Positions 37,369 through 45,975 of a DNA stretch of 64,000 nt are shown piece after piece. A program made the position numbers and the translations under genes. Numbering within the stretch: the first letter of the stretch is position 1; every line of letters starts with the position of its first letter. The notes below the pieces were generated by a model, which worked only from the letters and a program-made list of their open reading frames with translations, was not told the DNA's origin and made no database searches. The stretch spans positions 1 to 64,000 of the forward strand of contig NZ_QFFM01000014.1 in the NCBI RefSeq assembly GCF_003129905.1, written 5' to 3'. The stretch is from Bifidobacterium callitrichidarum. Its GTDB lineage: Bacteria > Actinomycetota > Actinomycetes > Actinomycetales > Bifidobacteriaceae.

Positions 37369-37580
37369 TGGCGGTTTTCACGAAGGAATCCCATAACCAT
37401 TTCGATGTGGACACGTTCGGGGACGTGAACGAGGGTTTTTCGTTCGGTTTCAGCATCAGCGTGGACGGTGATTATTTCACGGTTTCGGGCATGTCCATGG
37501 CGGAACTGCTGGACATCAACAAGGCGATAGCCAGGGCAATCGGCGGCGTGCGCCGCCAGCTGAGAGGAGTGAGGGCATGA
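37368..37580 (+). CDS. Small phage protein, unknown function
   Basis: 70 residues, start overlapping the previous stop (TGATG). A beta-rich N-terminal part (SFGFSISVDGDYFTVSG) is followed by a helical, basic tail. No family recognised. Confidence 0.6.
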   Translation: MAVFTKESHNHFDVDTFGDVNEGFSFGFSISVDGDYFTVSGMSMAELLDINKAIARAIGGVRRQLRGVRA

Positions 37581-37765
37581 CCCTGTACGAGAAGATTCTT
37601 TTCCTGCCGGCCGAAATCATGCTGCTGGTGTCGTCGCTGTCGTGGCGCACATGGCCGATAGCCGTGGGGGCCGTGGCGGTGATCGCGGTGACGGTGTTCT
37701 GCAGGACCGTGCGGTCCGACGGCAGTCCCGTGCGCGGCCCCGAACGCGGGGAGGCCGGCCGCTGA
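37577..37765 (+). CDS. Small membrane protein in the phage early operon
   Basis: 62 residues with one or two membrane helices (ILFLPAEIMLLVSSL and WPIAVGAVAVIAVTVFC) and a charged tail. It overlaps both neighbours by 1-4 nt. Superinfection exclusion is a conceivable role for a lysogenic membrane protein, but there is no direct evidence. Confidence 0.6.
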   Translation: MTLYEKILFLPAEIMLLVSSLSWRTWPIAVGAVAVIAVTVFCRTVRSDGSPVRGPERGEAGR

Positions 37766-37980
37766 TGTGTCACGCGAAGCTCAGGCAGACGGACGAGGGC
37801 GATTACACGTTCCTGACGGCATTGAGCCAGAACGGTGTCGTCAAGCTGCTGATACGGCCGCATCCCATCCGCCGTGACGGCACGGTGTGCGACAGACCAT
37901 CCCAGGTGTACACGCTTACGCCCTCCGAGGTGCGGGGGCTCATCGCCGTGCTGAACATCATGCCGGACCCGGCCGAATAG
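37765..37980 (+). CDS. Small phage protein, unknown function
   Basis: 71 residues, ATG overlapping the previous stop by one base. No motif recognised; the end is rich in hydrophobic residues (EVRGLIAVLNIMPDP). It is the last of the coupled early group. Confidence 0.55.
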   Translation: MCHAKLRQTDEGDYTFLTALSQNGVVKLLIRPHPIRRDGTVCDRPSQVYTLTPSEVRGLIAVLNIMPDPAE

Positions 37981-38390
37981 GGCCGGCGTTCCTTCCGAAT
38001 AACTCAACGGGCCGTGATTGGTGACGACACTCGGTTAGCCATAGCCCACGCTTGAAAAGTACCCGGGCGCGCCTTGCCCAGCGCGTTACAAACACACGTC
38101 ATGCGGTGGCGTGGTTACAACGGCGGCCGGGGGCCGCCATGCGGGACTACTGAACGACTTGGGGCGCATTGTCAGGGTGCAACAGGGTGCTTCACCGCCA
38201 TGCGTGGCGGGCCCCTTGTCGTGACCTTGCGCGCGGCCTCGGCCGCTGACCTCAATGCGATATACGTGGCTCCGTTACGAAGCAATTGGGCGAACCTCAC
38301 CGGAAACGAATGGCGGAGCCTTATGGCTCCACGCCTGTTTTCGGCTTAGGTTCCCCCGCTCAACCGTTCACCACCCGAAGGTGACATGAC
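37981..38390. other. 410-nt phage region without a convincing gene
   Basis: No ORF here has both a ribosome site and a believable composition. It contains a GC-rich inverted segment (GGCGGCCGGGGGCCGCC at about 38121-38137) and a hairpin GGAGCC-TTAT-GGCTCC (38315-38330) followed by TGTTTT, which may end a transcript. A small RNA or a replication origin is possible. Confidence 0.45.
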
Positions 38391-38801
38391 ATGAAAACTC
38401 TTCCATCCACCGACCTGCCGGACAGACCCCGGATACAGAACACGAAGCGAGGTAACAGAATGGGATATGCAGTCGATTACAGACCGAACAGGAAAAGGGC
38501 GAGAAGGCAGACGCCCCAGAACAAGGCCCAGCGGACGAAGGACATCAGGAACGCCGTCCGTTGGAACCTCGCCCAATTGGAGCACGACACCCTGGGAGCC
38601 GAGACCATCAGCCGCGACATGGTGTGCGGCCTGCTCAGGCTCGGCAAGATCGCACCGACCGCCGACCCGACCGGCGACCACGTGCTTCAGGAGCTCATCA
38701 GCAAGGGCGTGGTGCTGCGCCCGGCCAAACGTGCCGGCGTGCAGGTGTTCGACCGGGCCGACCTGCTGGCCTCGCTCAAGTCATGGGCGGGCGTGCAGTG
38801 A
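38391..38801 (+). CDS. Phage protein, unknown, possible DNA-binding
   Basis: 136 residues from ATG 38391 (GAAGGTGA upstream); ATG 38460 with GAGGTAA is an alternative giving 113 residues. The middle is very basic (YRPNRKRARRQTPQNKAQRT). The C-terminal half resembles a winged-helix fold with alternating helices (VCGLLRLGKIAPTADP, HVLQELISKGVVLRPAKRAG). It overlaps the Xis-like gene by 4 nt. Confidence 0.6.
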   Translation: MKTLPSTDLPDRPRIQNTKRGNRMGYAVDYRPNRKRARRQTPQNKAQRTKDIRNAVRWNLAQLEHDTLGAETISRDMVCGLLRLGKIAPTADPTGDHVLQELISKGVVLRPAKRAGVQVFDRADLLASLKSWAGVQ

Positions 38802-38992
38802 ACCCGCGCACGAAGCTGACCACCACGCAGGCCGCCCGGTACGTGGGCCTGTCCAAACGGCAGATGGAACGACTCAGGGACAACGGCGCCGGGCCCACGT
38901 GGTTCCGCGCCGGCGACTCGCTGAACAGCCCGTGCATGTACGAGGTGGCCGACCTCGACATGTGGGTGAAGGCTCGGAAAGGGGCGAGGTGA
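38798..38992 (+). CDS. Excisionase-like HTH protein
   Basis: 64 residues from GTG 38798 (GTGA overlap). TTTQAARYVGLSKRQMERLRDNG...FRAGD fits the HTH_17/MerR-like fold of excisionases and of small DNA-binding subunits. Lying in the rightward early region with a tyrosine integrase elsewhere in the phage, it is the best candidate for the recombination directionality factor. Confidence 0.7.
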   Translation: MNPRTKLTTTQAARYVGLSKRQMERLRDNGAGPTWFRAGDSLNSPCMYEVADLDMWVKARKGAR

Positions 38993-39711
38993 TGGCTCGC
39001 AGGCAGACCATAGACCCGCTGGTGCGGGCGAAGGTCATCGAGACATGGGGCGGCGAATGCTGGCTGGGCTTGCCCGGATGCACGCGCGTGGGCACCGAGG
39101 ACGACCACATAGTGCCGTATTCGCACGGCGGTATGGACACGGTGCCTAATATCCGGCGTGCATGCAAGCACTGCAATGCCAGCCGACAGGACCGCGTGCT
39201 GTATGGATATGGCGCGAGGCTGCACATGATCGTGGCCCCGCCCGGCAGCTGCGACCGTGAGGCCGTGGACTACATCGAATCGCATAGGAATACGGGCGAC
39301 CCCGTGGTTAGCTTCAATGCCATGGCCTCCGCTATGGGCCTCGTGTCCCCCAGCCCGGCCGAACGCCGCGCGGTGGCCATGGCCTGGTCGGGTGCCTACC
39401 GCCAGTTCGCCATCAGCGCTGAGCCCATAGACGTGTGGTGCGTCCGTACCACGCCCGGCACCAAACGCCACCCCCGCATGCTGGACGAATGGATAGCGCT
39501 TGACTACGACGTGCATGTGATAGACCCCGGCTTCGGCATCGAGTGGGAACGGGCCGGGGACGACGCGGCGCGCAAGATGGTGCGGCAATGGTACGCGCTT
39601 CACCTGTCACAGGAACTGGTGGACGCGAGGCAGCGGGAGCGACGCGCGAGGCTCGTGGCCCTCGGCCTTCGCACTGATCGTGCGCAGTCGCCTTCGCGGC
39701 CGGAATGGTGA
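38992..39711 (+). CDS. HNH endonuclease
   Basis: 239 residues. The N-terminal domain has CWLGLPGC ... DDHIVPYSHGGMD ... NIRRACKHCNASRQDR: two CxxC-type zinc pairs and the His-Asn-His core. The C-terminal 140 residues are unlike known HNH proteins. HNH nucleases next to terminase help packaging in cos phages such as HK97. Start overlaps the Xis-like stop. Confidence 0.85.
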   Translation: MARRQTIDPLVRAKVIETWGGECWLGLPGCTRVGTEDDHIVPYSHGGMDTVPNIRRACKHCNASRQDRVLYGYGARLHMIVAPPGSCDREAVDYIESHRNTGDPVVSFNAMASAMGLVSPSPAERRAVAMAWSGAYRQFAISAEPIDVWCVRTTPGTKRHPRMLDEWIALDYDVHVIDPGFGIEWERAGDDAARKMVRQWYALHLSQELVDARQRERRARLVALGLRTDRAQSPSRPEW

Positions 39712-39840
39712 CCGCCGTTTTTTAAAAGCCCGGCCGGCCAAAAGACCCCGCGCCCAGTTTTTTATCCCCCCAAACCAAATAAAAAAAATTAGAAAACGGC
39801 GGAATACCAACGAAAACAAGCAAATACACGAGGTAACGAA
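39712..39840 (+). other. Candidate cos/packaging region
   Basis: 129 nt between HNH and terminase. Perfect 10-bp inverted repeats CCGCCGTTTT (39712-39721) and AAAACGGCGG (39793-39802) flank a patch with CCCGGCCGGCC and runs of A and T. Such composition and position suit a cohesive-end or packaging recognition site; a transcription terminator plus promoter is the alternative. Confidence 0.45.
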
Positions 39841-40146
39841 ATGCAAATGACACTACCGGGCTTCGATGATTATTACACCCCCAACGAGGGCCTGCAGGAG
39901 AAGGCCACAAAAGAACTCATCGACTCCTACGTGCAAGGCCGGCCGCTGAACCCCTCCGCTGTGTACATCTGCAAAACGATGATTAACATAGCCCGCAATT
40001 TCGACGCCCTGAATGCCAAGGGCCGCGACACGTCGCGCGTCATGGCCCAGCTTCTCAGCTGGTACCAGGAACTGGAAAACAAGTCGCCGGCCGCCAAGGA
40101 ACTGGACCCGGCGCTTACCGCCCTGCTGGCCGAGGCCAAGGCATGA
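39841..40146 (+). CDS. Putative terminase small subunit
   Basis: 101 residues, helical, with ENKSPAAKELDPALTALLAE at the end. No clear signature, but the position immediately before the large terminase (4-nt overlap) and size fit the DNA-recognition subunit. GAGGTAACGAA precedes ATG. Confidence 0.65.
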   Translation: MQMTLPGFDDYYTPNEGLQEKATKELIDSYVQGRPLNPSAVYICKTMINIARNFDALNAKGRDTSRVMAQLLSWYQELENKSPAAKELDPALTALLAEAKA

Positions 40147-41591
40147 CGGCCACGCCGCGCGGCGGCACACCCAGGAACCCGGAACGCGCGACGGACGGGC
40201 CCATAGTCGCCCGCTTCGCCCAACTCCTGGGCACCCCTCTGCTGCCGTGGCAAAGACTCGTGGCGGACGTGGCCGGCGAAATCGACCCGGACACCGGCAC
40301 CTACTACTACGACACCGTGATACTTTCGACCCCGCGCCAATGCGGCAAATCGACGCTCGTGGACGCGGTGGACACCAGGAACGCTCAATGGGGGCCGGAC
40401 CGGTTTATCTATTACCTGGCTCAGACCGGCAAGGACGCGGGCGACCACTTCAAGAAGTATCTGAAGACCCTTCAGGCTTCGCCGCTGGCCGCCATCACGT
40501 CGCGCCCGTACATGGCGCACGGCTCTGAGGCCCAGCCGTTCCTCAACGGCTCAATCATCATGCCCAAAAGCGTCACGAAGGTTGCCGGCCACGGTGTCCA
40601 GGGCGACAAGATCACGCTGGACGAGGCCTTTTCATTGTCCGAGGAGACGGGCAACACGATACTGGACGGCTTCATGCCGACCATGGCCACCCGTCTGAAG
40701 GCCACCGGCGTGCAGCCCCAACTGTGGATAACCTCGACCGAGGGGACCGCCGAAAGCACGTTCTTCAACAAACGTCTGGACTCCTGCCGTGCCGGCGAGC
40801 AATCACGCCGCACCTGCTGGTTCGATTTCGGGTTGCCGGCCGACGCGGACCCTGAGGACCTCGACGCCATCATGCGCCACCACCCGGCGGCGGGGCTCCT
40901 GTGGGACAAGTCGCAGCTAATCGACTTCCGCGAACAATTCAGGGACAACCCGGCCGGTTGGGCACGCGCTTTCGGCAACCGCCGCGACGAAGGCATAACC
41001 GACCGCGTGATAGACGAAGCCACATGGGCCGCCACCGCCACGGCACCGGTTGCCCCCGCCGACCTTGACAACAGGCCCGTCGTGTTCGGCGTGGCCGTCG
41101 ATGTGGACTCCACGTACACCAGCATCTCGGCCGGCATATCGAACCCGGACGGCACCGTAACCACGCAGCTGCTGAAGATACTTGACGGTACCGGATACGC
41201 GCCCACCGAACTATCCAGACTATGCGCCGCCTATGGCGCGCCGGTGGTGATAGACAGCCGGGGCACCGCCGCCGACCTGTCCGACCGGCTGCACCACATG
41301 ACCGACCACAACGGCGACCCCATAATAACGTTCGTGGACATGGACGCAGCCGACTACCTGACCGCCGGACAAAGCTACGTGAGCGGCCTGGTCAACGGCG
41401 CGATACTGCACGCCGCCGACCCGGACCTGGACGCCAGCGCCGCCAACTCGGCACGCAAATGGGCCGGTGACGCCTGGCGCGTGAGCCGACGCGGCTCCAC
41501 CGGCCTCACGTCCCCGCTCGAAAGTTGCATGCTGGCCGCATGGGGAGCCAGCCACCGGCCCGAGGAGGCAGGCCCCCTGCAGATCTACTAA
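40143..41591 (+). CDS. Terminase large subunit
   Basis: 482 residues. The ATPase domain has Walker A-like STPRQCGKSTL (about residues 60-70) and Walker B DKITLDEAFSL; the C-terminal nuclease domain has conserved acidic residues (VAVDVDSTYTSIS, VIDSRGTAADLSD). It packages DNA through the portal. ATG overlaps the small subunit gene. Confidence 0.92.
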   Translation: MTATPRGGTPRNPERATDGPIVARFAQLLGTPLLPWQRLVADVAGEIDPDTGTYYYDTVILSTPRQCGKSTLVDAVDTRNAQWGPDRFIYYLAQTGKDAGDHFKKYLKTLQASPLAAITSRPYMAHGSEAQPFLNGSIIMPKSVTKVAGHGVQGDKITLDEAFSLSEETGNTILDGFMPTMATRLKATGVQPQLWITSTEGTAESTFFNKRLDSCRAGEQSRRTCWFDFGLPADADPEDLDAIMRHHPAAGLLWDKSQLIDFREQFRDNPAGWARAFGNRRDEGITDRVIDEATWAATATAPVAPADLDNRPVVFGVAVDVDSTYTSISAGISNPDGTVTTQLLKILDGTGYAPTELSRLCAAYGAPVVIDSRGTAADLSDRLHHMTDHNGDPIITFVDMDAADYLTAGQSYVSGLVNGAILHAADPDLDASAANSARKWAGDAWRVSRRGSTGLTSPLESCMLAAWGASHRPEEAGPLQIY

Positions 41592-41601
41592 CCCCGCATG
41601 T

Positions 41602-41641
41602 CGGTGATTGGCGGTGATTGGCGGTGATTGGCGGTGATTGG
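41602..41641. repeat. Four tandem copies of a 10-bp unit
   Basis: CGGTGATTGG is repeated four times without change just after the terminase stop and 49 nt before the portal start. Confidence 0.9.
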
Positions 41642-41689
41642 CGGCACGGTGGTGGACAGTCCCGCGCCGCCGCCCGCATAATCGGCCGC

Positions 41690-42847
41690 ATGAACAACGA
41701 ACGTCTGAGCCTGTGGCAGCGCGTGAAGCTGGCCGGCCGCGTCCTGACTCGCAGCGGCATGGACGACATGCCCGACGGCATCCGCCCGCCCTCGCGCGCA
41801 TCCGCCTACGACCCGCTGGCCCTGTCCACCGTGTTCCGTGGCGTCCAGGTGCTGCAGACCGCCATAACCGGCCTGCCCATCCACGAGATGCGCGACGGCC
41901 TCAAGCTCGACGGCGTCTCCAGGCTCATCGCCCAGCCCGACGTGAACCGTTCCCGCCGCGACTTCATCGCCGACATGGTGGCGTCCATGGTGCTCGACGG
42001 CAACGCCTTCGTGCGCCTGGTGTCCTACGCCGGCGAAATCGTCAGCTGCGAGGTGCTGCCGCCCAGCCTCGTGACCGTCACCGACGACGGCAACGACCCG
42101 GCCGCCCCGCGCCTGCGCTACTCGTACCTGGGCCGCGACTACACCTCCGAACAGATCGTGCACTGCAAGTTCCTCAACGTGCCAGGCCGGCTCAGGGGCC
42201 TCGGCCCCATATCGGCCGCCCGCGAGGAGGTGGAGGGCGCGAAGCTCGCCCGCGACTACAAGGCCCGCTTCTACACCGATTCCAGCAACCTCAAGGGATA
42301 TCTGAAGACCGACCAGAAAGTGACACCCGACTACGCCAGGCAGGCCAAGCAGGACTGGAAGGCCCAGGGCACCGCCGGAGACATCAAGGTGCTGGGAAAC
42401 AACCTCAGCTACGTTCCCCTGGACATGAAGCCCGCCGACCTGCAGTTCCTCGAGACCCAGAAGTTCGACACCACGCAGATAGCCCGCCTGCTCGGCATCC
42501 CCGCCAGCATCATGCTGGCCGCCGTCGATGGCTCCAACCTGACCTACAGCAACATCGAGCAGTCCTGGATAGAGTTCGCCGACTACACGCTGGCCGCCTA
42601 CACCGGCGAGATAGAAGAGCTGTTCAACAGGCTGCTGCCGCGCGGGCGCACGGCAGCGTTCGACTGGGACTCCAGCCGCCGCGCCGACATGGCCGACCGG
42701 TTCAACGCCTACAAGACCGCGCTGGACGCGGGATGGATGCAGATAAACGAGGTGAGGGCGCGCGAGGCGCTGCCCCCGCTCGAAACCAACGAGACCACCA
42801 GCAACGCCGGCGACGGCGGGGAAGGGGAACAGGATGCAGCGGCGTGA
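41690..42847 (+). CDS. HK97-type portal protein
   Basis: 385 residues. DPLALSTVFRGVQVLQTAI, MVLDGNAFVRLV, LGPISAAREEVEGAKLARDY and ARLLGIPASIML...SNIEQSWIEF are portal family features. It forms the head vertex for DNA entry. An upstream in-frame ATG at 41618 lies in the tandem repeat and is unlikely. It overlaps the next gene by 14 nt. Confidence 0.93.
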   Translation: MNNERLSLWQRVKLAGRVLTRSGMDDMPDGIRPPSRASAYDPLALSTVFRGVQVLQTAITGLPIHEMRDGLKLDGVSRLIAQPDVNRSRRDFIADMVASMVLDGNAFVRLVSYAGEIVSCEVLPPSLVTVTDDGNDPAAPRLRYSYLGRDYTSEQIVHCKFLNVPGRLRGLGPISAAREEVEGAKLARDYKARFYTDSSNLKGYLKTDQKVTPDYARQAKQDWKAQGTAGDIKVLGNNLSYVPLDMKPADLQFLETQKFDTTQIARLLGIPASIMLAAVDGSNLTYSNIEQSWIEFADYTLAAYTGEIEELFNRLLPRGRTAAFDWDSSRRADMADRFNAYKTALDAGWMQINEVRAREALPPLETNETTSNAGDGGEGEQDAAA

Positions 42848-44426
42848 AATCGGACTGAAGGGCCTGACGCTCAGGACGGCCGACGAGGGCGACGGGCGCA
42901 CGCTCGAGGGCGTGGCCGTGCCGTTCGGCCAGATCATAGACACCTGGGACGGCGCGGAGACGTTCGACCGTGACTGCGTTTTCGACGACGTGGACACCGC
43001 CAAGCTCTGCTACCAGCACGGCGAACTCATCGGCCGGATAACCGCCGCCGAGAGCCGTGACGACGGCCTGCACATCACGGCCCGCATCTCGGACACGCAG
43101 CGCGGCCGCGACGTGGTGGAGCTGCTGCGCGACGGGGCTCTGGACTCGCTGAGCGTGGGCTTCATCCCAGTGCAGGACGAACTGGACAAGGCCGGCATCA
43201 CCCACCGCCGGCGCGTGCGCCTCCTGGAAACGAGCGTGGTCAGCTGGCCGGCCTACGAGGCCGCGAAGATAACCGGCCAACGCAGCGCCATCCAGGACGC
43301 GGCCGGAACGGAAACGTTGGAAAACCAAGCGGACAACGACAAGGAAAGCGAGGAACCCCGCATGGACAAGGAACTACAGGACGCCCTGAACGCGATTCAG
43401 GACGAACAGCGAAGCCTCAAGGCCGCCATGGCCAAGGGCAGCGCGCCCGAACACAAGACGCTGGGCGGCGAATACCGCACCGCCGGCGACTACCTCCAGG
43501 CCCTCTACCGGGGCGACCAGGCGGCCGTGGACCTCATGCACGAATGCCGCGACCTCATCGCCACCGGCGACACCGGCAACACCACCACCTGGATTGCCGA
43601 CGACCTGCGCCTTATCGAGATGCGCCGCAAGGTCACCAACCTGCTCACCCACGACACCCTGCCCGACAAGGGCATGACCATGGAATACAACGTCGTGGCC
43701 ACCGACACCACCAGCGTCGGCAAGCAGGCCACCGAGGGCGACGCGCTCACGTTCGGCAAGGTCACGTTCGGAACCAAGAGCGTGGCCATCAACACCTACG
43801 GCGGCTACACCACCCTATCCCGCCAGGTCATCGAACGCAGCACCACGCCCATGCTCAACACCGCGCTGTCCGCCCTGCGCAACGCCTACGCCAAGGCCAC
43901 CGAGAACGCCGTGCGCACGTTCCTGTACGACACCATCGCCGCGCAGCGAGACGCCACGAGCGACGCGAACAAGATCGACGCGCCCGCCGCGCTCACCGCC
44001 ATGACCATCGACCAGTGGGCCACGCTCATCATGGACGCCGCCGAACTCGCCGACGACCGCAACGTGAACCTGACCCGCCTGGGCGTGAGCAAGGACGTCA
44101 TGGCTGCGCTCATCGCCCTCAAGGACTCCGGTAGCCGGTTCTTCGACCTGTCCGGCGACGGTTCGGACACCATCGGCGACTTCGACCTGACCGGCATCGC
44201 CGGCAAGTTCCTGCGCCTGCCCGTCCAGATGCTCCCCAAGGCCCCCGAAGGCACCGCGTGCTTCATCGACCCCGAGGCCGTGACCGTCTGGGAGTCCGGC
44301 GGCCCCACCCAGCTGTCCGACGGCGACCCGACCAAGCTCACCGAAAACTACTCGGTCTACGGCTACATGGCCGTCGCCGCCACCAACGCCCAGGGCCTCA
44401 TCCCGGTAGCGTTCCCAAAAGCGTGA
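42834..44426 (+). CDS. Prohead protease fused to major capsid protein
   Basis: 530 residues. Residues 1 to about 155 form an HK97-family U35 protease (VAVPFGQIIDTWDGAETFDRD in parts, catalytic His in YQHGELIGRI, Ser in LSVGFIPV). A delta-like coiled linker follows (MDKELQDALNAIQDEQRSLK), then an HK97-fold capsid from about residue 205 (TTTWIADDLRLIEMRRKV ... TIDQWATLIMDAAEL). In most phages these are two genes; here one continuous frame covers protease, scaffold and capsid. Confidence 0.92.
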   Translation: MQRREIGLKGLTLRTADEGDGRTLEGVAVPFGQIIDTWDGAETFDRDCVFDDVDTAKLCYQHGELIGRITAAESRDDGLHITARISDTQRGRDVVELLRDGALDSLSVGFIPVQDELDKAGITHRRRVRLLETSVVSWPAYEAAKITGQRSAIQDAAGTETLENQADNDKESEEPRMDKELQDALNAIQDEQRSLKAAMAKGSAPEHKTLGGEYRTAGDYLQALYRGDQAAVDLMHECRDLIATGDTGNTTTWIADDLRLIEMRRKVTNLLTHDTLPDKGMTMEYNVVATDTTSVGKQATEGDALTFGKVTFGTKSVAINTYGGYTTLSRQVIERSTTPMLNTALSALRNAYAKATENAVRTFLYDTIAAQRDATSDANKIDAPAALTAMTIDQWATLIMDAAELADDRNVNLTRLGVSKDVMAALIALKDSGSRFFDLSGDGSDTIGDFDLTGIAGKFLRLPVQMLPKAPEGTACFIDPEAVTVWESGGPTQLSDGDPTKLTENYSVYGYMAVAATNAQGLIPVAFPKA

Positions 44427-44875
44427 GCCCGAGCCCTAATATCCTGCGCTACGGCCCCGTCTCCAACGAGAACGGCGGCGACACGGCCACCGTGGACGCC
44501 GCCGGCGCGCTCAGCCTGTCCGGCCAGACGAAAGTCGGCTGGTCCGGGCTGAAATGGGAGCAGGATATGACGGCGTTCCCGCCGGGCGAGACCTTCCAGC
44601 TGGGATGCGACAACCTGCCCGCGAACACCGAAATACTGGTCAGGTTCAACGGCCAGAGCGACAACGCTCACCAGTTCCTCTACCCGGTACGAGGAGACTA
44701 CGCGGCGGGCGGCGTCATTCCCAAGGACGCCACCAGTGTGCTCATGGCGGTACGCCGCGCCGGCACGGCCAGCGATTTCACCGCTCAGGACGTCAGGCCC
44801 ATGGTCAACCTGGGCGAAACGCTCCCGCCGTGGCGCAAGCCCGACGTGACCGATGGGGGGGGGGCGACCCTATGA
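44423..44875 (+). CDS. Head-decoration-like protein, first part before a G10 tract
   Basis: 150 residues from GTG overlapping the capsid stop (GTGA). It resembles a beta-sandwich virion protein (SLSGQTKVGWSGL, ILVRFNGQSDNAHQFLYPV). The frame stops 9 nt after a run of ten G (44855-44864). Removing one G would continue it into the next frame, which has a similar style of domain. Role on the capsid or tail surface is inferred from position. Confidence 0.7.
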   Translation: MSPSPNILRYGPVSNENGGDTATVDAAGALSLSGQTKVGWSGLKWEQDMTAFPPGETFQLGCDNLPANTEILVRFNGQSDNAHQFLYPVRGDYAAGGVIPKDATSVLMAVRRAGTASDFTAQDVRPMVNLGETLPPWRKPDVTDGGGATL

Positions 44876-45239
44876 GCTGACCAACCTGTGGCCGTACTGG
44901 CCTGACAAGGCTACGAACATCGCCGCCGCCGGCCTGTCGCTGTCCCTGACCGGCGACGTGCTCCACCTGACCGGAACCATGCCCGACACCACCTACAGCC
45001 TGCCCGCGCCCGTGGCAGAGGCGTACGGCATCCACCTGGACGCGGGCACGTACCGGCTGGCACCGCTCAGCGACGTGCTCGTGCTGGTCAGCCGGAACGG
45101 CACCGGCAACAGGCTGCTGCGTTCCGACAAGGAACCCATGAGCGCGACCCTCGCGGCCGGCGACTACCGGTTCAGCATCTACACGACCAGCAGGACGCCC
45201 GACGTGTCGTTCACGCCGGTGCTGACCCGCGACGAATAG
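44853..45239 (+). CDS. Continuation of the preceding virion gene after the G10 tract
   Basis: About 125 residues in the +1 frame. No ribosome site fits; ATG 44853 lies just before the G run and is doubtful. TGDVLHLTGTMPDTTYSL and AGDYRFSIYTTSRTPDVSF repeat the beta-sandwich character of the first half. Most likely it is expressed as a fusion when the tract has nine (or twelve) G, or by frameshifting. Confidence 0.6.
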   Translation: MGGGRPYELTNLWPYWPDKATNIAAAGLSLSLTGDVLHLTGTMPDTTYSLPAPVAEAYGIHLDAGTYRLAPLSDVLVLVSRNGTGNRLLRSDKEPMSATLAAGDYRFSIYTTSRTPDVSFTPVLTRDE

Positions 45240-45255
45240 CAGAAAGGAAAAGGCC

Positions 45256-45588
45256 ATGGCCATCGACACCACCACGCTCGTGACACGTCTGCGAGACGAG
45301 GTGAACGTGCCAGCCGGCGACGACCAGCGCCTGGCGGAGAAGATCGCGACGGCCACCGTCTACGTGGACAACGCGATAGGCGGGGCCAGCGTGGCGGACG
45401 AGGTGCGCGCGGACTGCATCGTGGGCTGCGCCGCCGATTTGTACAACAGCCGCGACGCGCGCCTGGGCGTGATGAACGTGGCCGACGGCACGCTGGAACC
45501 CTACCGGGTGAGCAGCGACCCGCTGCGCAGCGTATGGCCCAAGCTCAACGCGGCCGGCGTGCCGACCGGGGGCCTGGTGGTCGCATGA
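45256..45588 (+). CDS. Head-tail connector-like protein
   Basis: 110 residues, helical (TTLVTRLRDEVNVPAGDDQR, EVRADCIVGCAADLYNSRD), typical of gp6-like connectors just after capsid genes. AGAAAGGAAAAGGCC precedes ATG. Confidence 0.7.
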   Translation: MAIDTTTLVTRLRDEVNVPAGDDQRLAEKIATATVYVDNAIGGASVADEVRADCIVGCAADLYNSRDARLGVMNVADGTLEPYRVSSDPLRSVWPKLNAAGVPTGGLVVA

Positions 45589-45971
45589 GCGCGCGCGTGA
45601 CACGGGAGCGGGACGCGCTCATGGAACTGCTGGAATCCACGTTGGGCGACCTCGTGCAGGTCGTGACCGACGACCTGCAGGCCGCCCGCGCGTCCCCGGG
45701 CCGTGTGGCCGTGTTCGTGGAACCGCCCGACCTGGAATATCCCCGGTGGGGCGACCTGCCCGAGACCACGTGGCGGCTGGACGTGATAGCTGGCACGATG
45801 GCCACCCAGGCCACCGGCCTCGACCTCATCATGCGGGCCATCGACGTGCTGGCCTCGCACGACATCAACATACAGGCGGCCCGTCCGGTCAGCATGTCCC
45901 TTGCAGGCGCGGGCACGGTGGCCGCCTACCAGCTCACACTCAACCCATTGGAACTCATCGAGGAGGAATAA
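45585..45971 (+). CDS. Tail-terminator-like or head-tail joining protein
   Basis: 128 residues; ATGA overlap with the connector gene. A helix-strand arrangement (MELLESTLGDLVQVVTDDLQ, WRLDVIAGTMATQ...LDLIMRAIDVL) fits tail-terminator proteins. Position between connector and major tail protein supports this. Confidence 0.55.
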   Translation: MSARVTRERDALMELLESTLGDLVQVVTDDLQAARASPGRVAVFVEPPDLEYPRWGDLPETTWRLDVIAGTMATQATGLDLIMRAIDVLASHDINIQAARPVSMSLAGAGTVAAYQLTLNPLELIEEE

Positions 45972-45975
45972 GACT

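Noticed and set aside
38074-38349. A 91-residue protein in the phage gap
   Set aside because: No ribosome site, odd composition, and it spans the hairpins; I treat the region as non-coding.
41592-41650. CRISPR-like array from repeated CGGTGATTGG
   Set aside because: Units are directly adjacent without spacers and too short; it is a simple tandem repeat.
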